Source: Pseudomonadota bacterium (GTDB lineage Bacteria; Pseudomonadota; Alphaproteobacteria; Rickettsiales; Rickettsiaceae). From it: DNA of 14,654 nt. Location of the stretch: positions 1 through 14,654 of the forward strand of contig JAJZHL010000006.1 of the NCBI GenBank assembly GCA_021804505.1, given 5' to 3'. The notes below the pieces were generated by a model, which was not told where the DNA came from, ran no database searches, and saw only the letters and a list, made by a program, of their open reading frames with translations. Made by a program: the position numbers and the translations under genes. Below, one piece after another: positions 1 to 7,058 of the stretch; within the stretch, counting starts at the first letter, position 1, and each line of letters begins with the position of its first letter.

Positions 1-2
1 GA

Positions 3-806
3 GAAGAAATAGTAAAAATGATAGATATAGAGCAAATTGAGCCCGGAAGTAATCAGCCGAGAAAAATTTTTGAATATGATAAAATAAAGGAATTAGCCGA
101 CTCTATAAGTATTAATGGTTTATTACAACCCATACTAGTTACTCCCGGAGATGGTGAGAAGTATAAAATTATAGCTGGAGAAAGACGCTGGCGGGCGTGT
201 AAAATAGCAAAAGTTACCCATATTCCTATAATAGTTAAAGATTTAAGTTATAAAGAAACCATAGAGTTAGCGCTAATAGAAAATATTCAAAGAGAAGAAT
301 TAACTGCCATAGAAGAGTCTGAAGGTTACGAAAAGCTGATTAAGGAATTTGGTTATACCCAAGAGCAATTGGCAGAAAAGCTTAGTAAAAGTCGTAGCCA
401 TATAGCTAATTTGTTGAGGTTGTCACAGCTACCTAGGTCCATTAAGGACAAAATAAATGAGGGAAAGCTAACTATGGGGCATGCTAGATGTCTAATTAAT
501 CATGCGCAGGCTGAGTTAATAGCCTCTCATATTATGGAACAGGATCTAAATGTGAGGCAGACAGAAGAGCTGGTTAGAAATTGGTCTAAACACGAGTACA
601 CAAAGGCTCCAGAACAAAATAAACGTGTAGGAAAGAAGTTTATACAGGAAAATAGTAAAGGTAATGATTTACAGCTATTAGTAAAATCATTATCAGAGAA
701 GTTTGGTATAAAAATTACTATAGAAGACTACTCTATAGGTGGAAGATTAATATTTCATTATGGTAGTTTGGAAGAATTGGATGGAATTTTATCGAGGTTA
801 AATTAA
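3..806 (+). CDS. parB: Chromosome-partitioning protein ParB (5' end outside window)
   Basis: ParB is a CTP-dependent DNA clamp that loads at parS sites near the origin and works with ParA in segregation. The reading frame is open to the window edge (codons EEIVK precede the first ATG at 18), and ParB proteins normally carry an N-terminal segment before this point, so the ATG at 18 is probably internal. Numbering from that ATG, the nuclease-like/CTP-binding core shows NQPRKIF (13-19), the AGERRWRAC box (53-61) and ENIQRE (88-93). A helix-turn-helix follows (GYTQEQLAEKLSKSRSHIAN, about 111-130). A basic linker leads to the C-terminal dimerisation segment ending in LDGILSRLN. The stop is directly followed by the next start codon, so the two genes are surely co-transcribed. 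parA is expected just upstream but is not visible. Confidence 0.95.
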   Translation, partial: EEIVKMIDIEQIEPGSNQPRKIFEYDKIKELADSISINGLLQPILVTPGDGEKYKIIAGERRWRACKIAKVTHIPIIVKDLSYKETIELALIENIQREELTAIEESEGYEKLIKEFGYTQEQLAEKLSKSRSHIANLLRLSQLPRSIKDKINEGKLTMGHARCLINHAQAELIASHIMEQDLNVRQTEELVRNWSKHEYTKAPEQNKRVGKKFIQENSKGNDLQLLVKSLSEKFGIKITIEDYSIGGRLIFHYGSLEELDGILSRLN

Positions 807-1463
807 ATGCAAATTTTTTTAGATAGTGCAGATATTAATGAAATAGGTGAGATTAACCAGTTAGGGATAATTGACGGCATTACCACTAACCCTACTTTAG
901 TTTCCCGGACGCAAGGCGATTTTATATCTACTATCGTTAATATATGTAAAATCATAAGAACTGATATTAGTGTAGAAGTAGTAGCAAATGATTTGGAGAA
1001 TATGATAGTTCAAGGTAATAAAATTTTGGATATTGCTGATAATATTGTAGTAAAGTTACCTATGACATGGGACGGTATAAAAGCTTGTAGATATTTTGCT
1101 GATAAAGGAAAAAAAGTGAATATGACATTGTGCTTCTCGGTCAATCAAGCCATTATTGCTGCAAAGGCTGGAGCGGCATATGTCTCACCATTTATAGGAA
1201 GGTTAGATGATGCAGGTCAAAATGGTATGGATTTAGTTCAGGATATAAGACACGCATATGATAATTACCATTATAGATTCAATACACAAATTTTGGCGGC
1301 ATCTATAAGAAGTACAGAACATGTATATAAATCCGCTATGATAGGTGCAGATGTGGCAACGATGCCAGGCAAGATTATTAAGCAATTATTAGATCATCCA
1401 TTAACTGTTGCAGGGTTGGACATATTTAATAAAGATTGGGCTAATTCAAAACTCAGTATTTAA
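807..1463 (+). CDS. talC: Transaldolase of the TalC / fructose-6-phosphate aldolase family
   Basis: This is a class I aldolase TIM barrel of 218 residues, the length of the small TalC/FSA subfamily rather than the 310+ residue classical transaldolases. Visible family motifs are the FLDSAD strand at the N-terminus, GITTNPTL (24-31), VVKLP with the Schiff-base lysine at K83, and SPFIGRLDDAG. Either transaldolase activity in the non-oxidative pentose phosphate pathway or fructose-6-phosphate cleavage is possible; sequence alone does not settle which. The ATG starts at the base after the parB stop, and GAGG at 794-797 inside the end of parB is a well-placed ribosome binding site. The gene appears intact. 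Carriage by a Rickettsiaceae genome is notable because classical Rickettsia lack most pentose phosphate enzymes. Confidence 0.9.
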   Translation: MQIFLDSADINEIGEINQLGIIDGITTNPTLVSRTQGDFISTIVNICKIIRTDISVEVVANDLENMIVQGNKILDIADNIVVKLPMTWDGIKACRYFADKGKKVNMTLCFSVNQAIIAAKAGAAYVSPFIGRLDDAGQNGMDLVQDIRHAYDNYHYRFNTQILAASIRSTEHVYKSAMIGADVATMPGKIIKQLLDHPLTVAGLDIFNKDWANSKLSI

Positions 1464-1476
1464 CGATTAGGTTATA

Positions 1477-1965
1477 ATGAAAAAAATCTATTCTTCGTTA
1501 GAAGAAATAAAGCTAATAGGTATTAAAGTTCGTACCAGTAATAAAGGTGAGCTAGATAGTGCCACAGCCAAGATAGCACCTTGTGTTCAAAAATATTTTG
1601 TACAACAAATTTCTGGGAATATTAATAATCGCCTAAAGCCAAATGCTACGTATTGCGCATATACCGATTATGAAAGTGATTATCACGGCGAATATACTTT
1701 TTTTATTGGAGAAGAAGTAAGCTCCTTTAGTAATACTCAGGAGGGGTTGTCTACTTTAGTTGTACCTAGACAAAAATATGTGAAGTTTACCACAGAAAGT
1801 GGCGCTATGCCTAATATTGTCATAAATAGTTGGAATCAAATATGGCAAATGACACCTGAAGATTTAGGGGGGACAAGAGCATACTATACAGATTTCGAGG
1901 TTTATGACCAGCGTGCAATAGACCCACAAAATACAGTATTAGATATCTATATTGGTATTAATTAA
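1477..1965 (+). CDS. GyrI-like / AraC effector-binding domain protein (stand-alone)
   Basis: The 162-residue protein is made only of the GyrI-like small-molecule-binding fold found at the C-terminus of Rob/BmrR-type regulators and alone in GyrI and the integron protein Cass2. It shows the duplicated alpha-beta pattern: an N-terminal strand and helix, then AYTDYESDYHGEYTFFIGEE (61-80), whose GEYTFFIGEEV part is the usual strand with a conserved acidic residue. YVKFTTESG (101-109), WNQIWQM and a C-terminal DFEVYD...VLDIYIGI complete the pattern. There is no DNA-binding domain. It starts 13 bases after the transaldolase stop, with AGG just ahead. Known relatives bind cationic drugs, inhibit gyrase or act as ligand sensors or small hydrolases; the role here cannot be told from sequence. 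Confidence 0.8.
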   Translation: MKKIYSSLEEIKLIGIKVRTSNKGELDSATAKIAPCVQKYFVQQISGNINNRLKPNATYCAYTDYESDYHGEYTFFIGEEVSSFSNTQEGLSTLVVPRQKYVKFTTESGAMPNIVINSWNQIWQMTPEDLGGTRAYYTDFEVYDQRAIDPQNTVLDIYIGIN

Positions 1966-1986
1966 ACACAAGAGCAAAGTAAAATT

Positions 1987-3654
1987 ATGTCCTATCAATA
2001 TGTTTATGTTATGAATGGTTTAAGCAAAACCATTAACGGTAAACAAATACTAAAAGAAACCTATCTATCGTTCTTACCATCCGCAAAAATAGGGATTATC
2101 GGCCCAAATGGAGCGGGGAAATCCACTTTATTAAAAATAATGGCCGGGATAGATAAAGAATATGATGGAGAAGCATTTGTAGCTAGCGGAGTTAAGGTAG
2201 GATATTTAGCACAAGAACCTCAGCTTGACCCTAATAAGAATGTTTTTGATAATATTATGGAAAGTTTGAGTGAGAAAAAGGCATTAATCGATGAGTTTAA
2301 TGAAATTAGTTACAAATTTGCTGAAGAAATGTCAGATGAGGAGATGAATAATTTGCTCATAAAACAAGCGGAGTTACAAGAGCAGATAGATAGCTGTGAT
2401 GCTTGGAGTTTAGAGAGAGAAATTGAAATTGCAATGCTAGCGCTAAGATGTCCAGATAAGGATGCAGATGTTACTAAAATCTCAGGCGGAGAAAAAAGGA
2501 GGGTTGCTCTATGTAAGCTGTTATTAGAACAACCTGGTATGTTATTGCTTGATGAGCCCACAAACCATTTAGATGCAGAATCAGTATCCTGGCTAGAAAA
2601 TTATTTAAAGGATTATAAAGGCACGGTAGTAGTAATTACTCACGATAGATACTTTTTGGATAATGTAACTGATTGGATATTAGAGATGGACCGTGGTAAA
2701 TGTGTCCCATGGCATTCTAATTATACCACTTGGCTTGAACAAAAACAGGCAAAGCTGGAGCTTGAAGATAAAGAAGAAGATGATAGAAGCAAGCAGCTGA
2801 AAAGGGAACTTGAGTGGATACGCCAGTCACCAAAAGCTAGACAGTCAAAAAGTAAAGCAAGAATCACAGCGTATCAAGAGCTACTAGCAAAGCAAAAAGA
2901 CCAGACTACATCTGTAGCGCAAATTATTATACCAAATGGGCCGCGTCTCGGAGACGTAGTGATAGAGGCAGAACATATAGCGAAAAGATATGGTGATAAA
3001 GTACTACTTTCAGATTTTAGTTTTATAGTTCCTCCAGGTGCAATTGTTGGTATAGTTGGGCCGAATGGGGCTGGAAAATCTACCTTATTTAATATTATCA
3101 CTGGTAAAGTTACACCAGACCACGGAACAATTAAGTTAGGGCAGACTGTTAAGCTCGGGTATGTAGATCAGTCAAGAGACCATTTAGATGATAACAAGAC
3201 TGTTTGGCAGGAAATTTCTGCAGAGCTCGAAGAATTACAACTAGGTAACAGATCGATGAAAAGCCGCGCCTATTGTGCAGCTTTCAATTTTCGTGGAGGA
3301 GATCAGCAAAAGAAAGTTGGACAACTGTCAGGCGGAGAGCGCAATAGAGTACATATTGCTAAATTGTTAAAAGAAGGTGCAAATGTAATATTACTAGATG
3401 AGCCATCTAATGATTTAGATGTTGATACACTAAGAGCCTTAGAAGATGCAATTTTAGATTTTGCTGGTTGCGTTTTGGTAATAAGTCATGATCGTTGGTT
3501 TCTAGATAGAATAGCAACGCATATTATTGCTTTTGACCAAGAAGGTAATGCGACGTGGTTTGAAGGTAATTATCAGGATTATCATGATTATATGGAGAAA
3601 ATAACAGGAGATAGCGTTAGTTCACCTAAATATCGTCATAAAAAATTGGTATAA
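1987..3654 (+). CDS. ettA: Energy-dependent translational throttle protein EttA (ABC-F ATPase)
   Basis: This cytosolic ABC-F ATPase binds the ribosomal E site and gates the first elongation step according to the ATP/ADP ratio. The 555-residue length equals E. coli EttA. Two ATPase domains are complete: Walker A GPNGAGKST at 39-47 and 358-366, signatures SGGE at 166-169 and 448-451, and Walker B ending in DE190 and DE472. The P-site tRNA interaction linker at about 240-310 includes ELEWIRQSPKARQSKSKAR (274-292), the basic segment typical of EttA rather than Uup or YheS. The second Walker B reads LLDEPSNDLD, serine replacing the usual threonine. It follows the GyrI-like gene by 21 bases with only a weak purine-rich binding site, and precedes the TatB-like gene by 3 bases. 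Confidence 0.95.
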   Translation: MSYQYVYVMNGLSKTINGKQILKETYLSFLPSAKIGIIGPNGAGKSTLLKIMAGIDKEYDGEAFVASGVKVGYLAQEPQLDPNKNVFDNIMESLSEKKALIDEFNEISYKFAEEMSDEEMNNLLIKQAELQEQIDSCDAWSLEREIEIAMLALRCPDKDADVTKISGGEKRRVALCKLLLEQPGMLLLDEPTNHLDAESVSWLENYLKDYKGTVVVITHDRYFLDNVTDWILEMDRGKCVPWHSNYTTWLEQKQAKLELEDKEEDDRSKQLKRELEWIRQSPKARQSKSKARITAYQELLAKQKDQTTSVAQIIIPNGPRLGDVVIEAEHIAKRYGDKVLLSDFSFIVPPGAIVGIVGPNGAGKSTLFNIITGKVTPDHGTIKLGQTVKLGYVDQSRDHLDDNKTVWQEISAELEELQLGNRSMKSRAYCAAFNFRGGDQQKKVGQLSGGERNRVHIAKLLKEGANVILLDEPSNDLDVDTLRALEDAILDFAGCVLVISHDRWFLDRIATHIIAFDQEGNATWFEGNYQDYHDYMEKITGDSVSSPKYRHKKLV

Positions 3655-3657
3655 TAC

Positions 3658-3990
3658 ATGTCGTTCGGAGAATTATTAGTTGTTATAGTAATAGCACTAA
3701 TGGTTACCAAGCCTGAAGATATACCAGTAATAGTAAAAAAAATTCAGCAATTTAAACAATACTGTTTAGCGCTAAAAAAGCAGTTATTGCTTTATATTAC
3801 AGAAGATCTTAATACTAGTGACAGTGATACTGAACAGTTAAACTTTTATCTACAAAAGATAATTAGCTTGCAAGGCAGTTATGATGGTAATTATTCCCTG
3901 ACTGAACTAAAAGAAAATTATGATAGGCTTATAAAAAAGCAGATTGCTGAAGCAAATCCTACAGGTAACCCAAACGATAAAGAAAAGTGA
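3658..3990 (+). CDS. Short TatB-like (Hcf106/TatA family) membrane protein
   Basis: The 110-residue protein starts with MSFGELLVVIVIALMVTKPE, matching the TatB N-terminus: a Phe-Gly/Ser-Glu-Leu start, one membrane helix (about 4-17), a proline-containing hinge (residues 17-24), then an amphipathic helix rich in K and Q (25-45). The rest is polar with no recognisable domain and ends in a lysine-rich tail. TatB is the substrate receptor of the twin-arginine translocase; TatC is not in this window, and the hinge TKPED differs from the canonical LGPxxLP, so a divergent TatB or a rickettsial TatB-like protein are both possible. It starts three bases after the ettA stop, so it is the last gene of the + strand run. 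The next 250 bases have no gene. Confidence 0.6.
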   Translation: MSFGELLVVIVIALMVTKPEDIPVIVKKIQQFKQYCLALKKQLLLYITEDLNTSDSDTEQLNFYLQKIISLQGSYDGNYSLTELKENYDRLIKKQIAEANPTGNPNDKEK

Positions 3991-4044
3991 ACATTTATGT
4001 TTAACATTCTTGCAGTTAAGTAGATGACATTCAAGCATCTCGAT

Positions 4045-4178
4045 ATCATCCTAGCTATCGCGGGAAACTAAGAAAGAATTCTGTATTAGTTCCTGAACTA
4101 AATTCTGTATGTCGAGCCATCCAAGACATACAGAACTTGATTGGAGAACCCGGGGGCCCAGCCGCAGCAAGGGATGAT
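4045..4178. repeat. Inverted-repeat element A
   Basis: The outer arms are ATCATCCTAGCTATCGCGGG (4045-4064) and the imperfect complement running from CCCAGCCGCAG to GGGATGAT (4157-4178). Inside lies a perfect 11-bp stem, TTCTGTATGTC (4103-4113) with GACATACAGAA (4125-4135), around an 11-base loop. A direct repeat AATTCTGTAT occurs at 4077-4086 and 4101-4110. The right arm recurs in element B (4984-5003), so this is a member of a dispersed family. It resembles the palindromic intergenic repeats of Rickettsiales, but I cannot assign it to a named family. Confidence 0.65.
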
Positions 4179-4237
4179 ACAACTATTTTAACAATAAATA
4201 AAAAATTTATAATACAAGGAATGTTTCAGGAGAGAAT

Positions 4238-4883
4238 ATGAATTTTATTGATAACCTACATAAAGAGCTAGAACAGTTTGATTTATTAAAACATTCGTTC
4301 TATCAATATTGGGGTGCTGGGAAATTATCTAACGATACTTTAAAGCATTAGCACAGTATTATCATCATGTTGCAGCTTTCCCTAATATATAAGCAGTATC
4401 CACTCATTATGTCCTAATCTCGAAGAGAGACAAATTTTGCTAGCCAATCTTAATGAAGAGGAGCAAGGCGAGGAAAATCATCCTGAATTATGGCTCAGAT
4501 TTGCAGAAGGTGTAGGATATAGCCGTCAAGAAGTCATGCATAATCCTCCTCAAAATGTATCATCTAAGCTAGTGAATGACTATTTCGGTTTGGTAAGAGA
4601 AAATTTTGCTAAAGCGCTTAGAGCATTATACGCATATGAACGGCAAACTCCTTCAGTTGCAGAGTCTAAAGTACAAGGGTTGCAACAATTTTATGGTATA
4701 CAAGATGATAGGGCATTACAGTTTTTTATAGTGCATAAAGAAGCAGATGTCTGGCATTCAGAAGAATGTGCTGCAATAATCAGTAAGCTTGTTGATTCAG
4801 AGCAGGAACAAGTGAGGCAAGGAGCGATTGATGGAGCCAAACTTTTATGGGAATTTTTAGATGGTATCAATAGTTATAATTAA
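4238..4883 (+). pseudogene. CADD-family (self-sacrificing pABA synthase-like, TENA/PqqC fold) gene with two 1-base deletions
   Basis: From the ATG at 4238, with AGGAGA at 4228-4233 ahead, the first frame reads MNFIDNLHKELEQFDLLKHS then FYQYWGAGKLSNDTLK before a stop. Restoring one A near 4345 gives ALAQYYHHVAAFP, and restoring one A near 4384 gives KYISSIHSLCPNLEERQILL, joining the frame that stays open to 4883. The repaired protein has 215 residues and matches Chlamydia CADD end to end. From my memory of CADD (ligands E81, H88, E142, H174, D178, H181; donor Y27 and K152), the equivalents here are E75, H82, E135, H167, D171, H174, Y22 and K145, so every key residue survives. CADD-type enzymes make para-aminobenzoate for folate by consuming their own tyrosine. 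Either recently inactivated or carrying sequencing indels; both lesions are in short A runs. Confidence 0.85.
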
Positions 4884-4930
4884 AGCCGTTGTGCAGATGA
4901 CATTCTAGCTACGGCGGAAACGTAGGTCTG

Positions 4931-5046
4931 TTGTCATTCCTGCATAGGCAGAGGAATCTAGTCTTTAAAGATTTTCTAGATCCCAGCCGCAGTAAGAGAT
5001 GACATAGTGTTGAGAGAATAAATTGTTGGATCTGCAGAAATGACAA
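4931..5046. repeat. Inverted-repeat element B
   Basis: The outer arms TTGTCATTCCTGCA (4931-4944) and TGCAGAAATGACAA (5033-5046) are complementary at 13 of 14 positions. A second nested inverted pair runs from GTCATTCC at 4933 to AGATGAC at 5003, with GAATCTAG / CTAGATCC arms around a short centre near 4962-4974. The segment CCCAGCCGCAGTAAGAGATG (4983-5002) is nearly identical to the right arm of element A. The flank just after the CADD stop (AGATGACATTCTAGCTACGG, 4895-4914) also echoes the left flank of element A, so the unit may start there. Confidence 0.65.
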
Positions 5047-5085
5047 TACGAAAAAATAGCCCATCTTTGTTTCACTACGACAAGG

Positions 5086-5122
5086 CATCACGCCTTCGTT
5101 TGTGCTGCGCGAGGGCGTATGA
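5086..5122. repeat. GC-rich hairpin beside element B
   Basis: CATCACGCCTTCG (from 5087) can pair with CGAGGGCGTATG (ending 5121) around a loop of about 11 bases, with one bulge and one mismatch. It stands out as GC-rich against its surroundings and lies between element B and the 3' end of the minus-strand lipoprotein gene. It could be a degenerate repeat copy or a structured transcript end; there is no T-run on either side, so a rho-independent terminator is not supported. Confidence 0.35.
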
Positions 5123-5167
5123 CATGAATTTAGCCATGCAACTCATTTAATTCAGCATCTAAGCTAA

Positions 5168-5716
5168 CTAAGGTTTTTGCTTTTTTGCGATAGCACATTC
5201 CTCACCGACTTTAGTAGCAGCGGCATTCATATGAGCCTTTACATCTTGGCTTCCAGCAATTACGCCGCCCAAAGCCCAGCTCATCTTATTAACCTATATT
5301 AGCCCTAATATTTCTTGTGTTTCATTATCTTTTATATTAATTTGGGCATCAAAATACGATCTCCCTGCCCTAAACCCTACAAGAGTTCTCATAACCGGAC
5401 TACCTTCGTCATATTTAGTAATTTCCCCATCAATGACTACGGCATTGTCTTCCGTTTCTACATTTCTTTCAACCTTAGCGAATAATCCTCTTGCTTTAAT
5501 AACGCTAGCAATAAGATCAGCAAATCTCTTGCCTTCTGCTATAATATGTGGATCGTCTGCAGATTTGCTAGTACCATCGGTGAAATCGTTAACTATTACG
5601 TGGTTATAGTTAGTAAGATTAACTAACTTAGCTGAAGAGTCAGTACTGTGTAATTTTGAGGTGCTACCACACGCAGACAAAAGCAAAGTTAAGGCTAAAA
5701 AAGGCAAGAATTTCAT
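5168..5716 (-). pseudogene. DUF4410-like outer-membrane lipoprotein gene interrupted by an amber codon
   Basis: The start ATG (5714-5716) follows GAGGGAA and opens a lipoprotein signal ending in the lipobox LLSAC (lipid-attached C16). The mature part has a DUF4410-like pattern: HVIVNDFTDG near 39-48, GEITKYDEGS, then SYFDAQINIKD and EILG. The frame stops at TAG (5294-5296, codon 141), but the same frame goes on unbroken to TAG at 5168-5170. The extra 41 codons read VNKMSWALGGVIAGSQD then VKAHMNAAATKVGEECAIAK and KQKP, the glycine-rich helix that ends proteins of this type. One nonsense substitution therefore best explains the structure. Translation could still yield a 140-residue truncated lipoprotein; its function is unknown. 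Confidence 0.75.
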
Positions 5717-5749
5717 ATTCCCTCTATTTATTGTTTAATTGGTTTTAAA

Positions 5750-5778
5750 ATTATAGATGCTAGAAAATATTCTGTTAA
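5750..5778 (-). promoter_or_regulatory. Sigma-70-type promoter for the lipoprotein gene
   Basis: Read on the minus strand, TTAACA (5773-5778) is followed after exactly 17 bases by a perfect TATAAT (5750-5755), 34 bases before the lipoprotein start codon. Five of six -35 positions and all six -10 positions match consensus. Confidence 0.6.
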
Positions 5779-5943
5779 ATAGGCGCGAGTTTATATAAAA
5801 TATAAAGTTTTTTATCAACAAAAAAGTTCTATCATTAATTACCTCGGCCATTAATATTCTATGATTGCTTGTTTGTCAAGAGATTTAATTATTAATTGCA
5901 GAAGGGGCTAGCAAAATCTTATGGAATCGCCCCAAATAAAAGG

Positions 5944-6030
5944 GCCATTAAGTATCTGAATGTTCCAAGTAGCCTTTCTGTCCTGTGCAACTACAATAAA
6001 AAAGTATATAGTAGTGTTATGAATGTTCTG
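5944..6030 (-). pseudogene. 3' fragment of a duplicated histidine phosphatase gene
   Basis: On the minus strand this segment encodes QNIHNTTIYFFIVVAQ then DRKATWNIQILNG, closely matching the C-terminus of the phosphatase at 6433-7019 (QNIKNTDLYHFI ... TTWNINILNG). At DNA level GCCATTAAGTATCTGAATGT (5944-5963) matches 6436-6455 at all but three positions, and looser similarity runs past the stop (GAATCGCCCC versus GAATCACCCC). The equivalent of the stop codon is CCT here, and no N-terminal part exists. Its upstream edge overlaps the 3' end of the neighbouring 115-residue gene in another frame. Confidence 0.7.
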
Positions 6031-6364
6031 GGGATATTTTTGCCAGAATGCCATCGCCTAATAAGTCACACTTATAGGCCATAAAGGCAACTGCTGCAAT
6101 GCCGCAAACACAAGCTGCACCTGTGATATAAGGGTGATCTGTTAACATCTTAAATAGGCTGGAAGACTCGTTAGCAGGAACGTTGTTGGTCATTTCCTTT
6201 TCCGATTTCTTTATTGAGTCTCTAGTACTTACACTTGCATCGGGGTTAGAAGCTTCGCTTGTCATTACTGGAGGAGTAGCAAGTGCCTCAATTTTCTTTA
6301 TGGTTGTCTCAAGCAGTTCTGCGGAAGCTCCCTTCAAACCCTCGTTCCCTAGGATTTCCACCAA
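6017..6364 (-). CDS. Hypothetical protein with one C-terminal membrane helix
   Basis: I do not recognise the family. The 115-residue frame starts with TTG at 6362-6364 (a GTG is the next codon), with AGGAAA about ten bases ahead; an in-frame stop lies a little further upstream, so no longer start is available. Residues 1-70 are polar and rich in Glu, Ser, Thr and Lys with a short amphipathic helix (SAELLETTIKKIEAL). One hydrophobic helix follows (GAACVCGIAAVAFMAY, about 82-97), then a short tail. This is a tail-anchored-like layout without a signal peptide. It lies exactly between the two copies of the phosphatase 3' end and may have arrived with that rearrangement. Confidence 0.5.
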   Translation of the reverse strand: MVEILGNEGLKGASAELLETTIKKIEALATPPVMTSEASNPDASVSTRDSIKKSEKEMTNNVPANESSSLFKMLTDHPYITGAACVCGIAAVAFMAYKCDLLGDGILAKISPEHS

Positions 6365-6432
6365 TTTGATAAATTTTCCTGAAAAGTCAGGGTGTTTTCC
6401 TGGCTACTTATATGCTTTCTGAATCACCCCGA

Positions 6433-7019
6433 CTAGCCATTAAGTATATTAATATTCCAAGTGGTCTGCCTAGGCTTTGGTGCAATAAAGTGGTATAGAT
6501 CTGTATTCTTGATATTCTGAGATGGAAGCTTATCTATAGCTTGAAGTAAAGCCATAATGACTCCACCATGTGATACAAATAATATATTTTGGTGAGTTGT
6601 TAAGTGTTTAGTCACAGCTTTAGTGACTCTATCAGAAAATTGAGCGAAAGATTCAGCGCCTTCTGGTACTATTTCTTGTTTTACCCATTTTACAGGGGCA
6701 AAGGGTATATCACCATAAGCACAATCTCCTCTCTTTTGGCCTTCTATTATTCCCCAGCAACGCTCTTGCAAATCATTCTCAATAATTAGAGGACAATGTA
6801 TTGTATCTTTTACAATTTCTGCTGTTACCTTGGCCCTTTTAAGGGGGGATACAATAATTATGTCAACAGGCAAAGTCGCAATTTTTCAGCCACCGTTTGT
6901 GCTTGTAAAATACCGTGATTATTTAATGGAATATCTGTTTGCCCCATAATTCTTTGTTCTTTATTCCAATCTGTCTCTCCATGACGTAAAAAATAAAAGG
7001 ACTTATTTAAAAATAACAT
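6433..7019 (-). pseudogene. Histidine phosphatase / phosphoglycerate mutase-like gene with one frameshift
   Basis: The natural start is the ATG at 7017-7019, giving MLFLNKSFYFLRHGETDWNK with the phosphohistidine motif RHGE (H13), then ERQ-like KEQRIMGQTDIPLNNHG. At about 6876-6879 one base is missing: the frame runs out at TAA, while the next frame continues as TLPVDIIIVSPLKRAKVTAE and on to FVSHGGVIMALLQ (second catalytic His) and the stop at 6433-6435. Repaired, the protein has 195 residues, a normal length for this superfamily. It lies 39 bases downstream of ubiX on the same strand. A call based only on the long open part would miss the catalytic N-terminus. The substrate is not predictable. 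Confidence 0.85.
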
Positions 7020-7058
7020 ACAAAATTTTCTTTCAATATATTTTTCTTATCATAGTAG

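Noticed and set aside
4185..4213. TATAAT (4208-4213) as a promoter of the CADD gene
   Set aside because: The -10 is perfect, but no -35 or extended -10 was found, and such hexamers are common by chance in this AT-rich spacer.
4909..5091. Minus-strand open frame of 60 codons
   Set aside because: It lies wholly inside inverted-repeat element B and its flank, has no binding site and shows no protein-like pattern.
5896..6084. Plus-strand open frame of 62 codons
   Set aside because: It is antisense to the phosphatase fragment and the TM protein, whose match to the C-terminus at 6433 explains the sequence better.
6183..6422. Hydrophobic plus-strand open frame of 79 codons
   Set aside because: It is the complement of the polar part of the minus-strand hypothetical gene; the hydrophobicity comes from reading Ser/Glu/Lys codons backwards.
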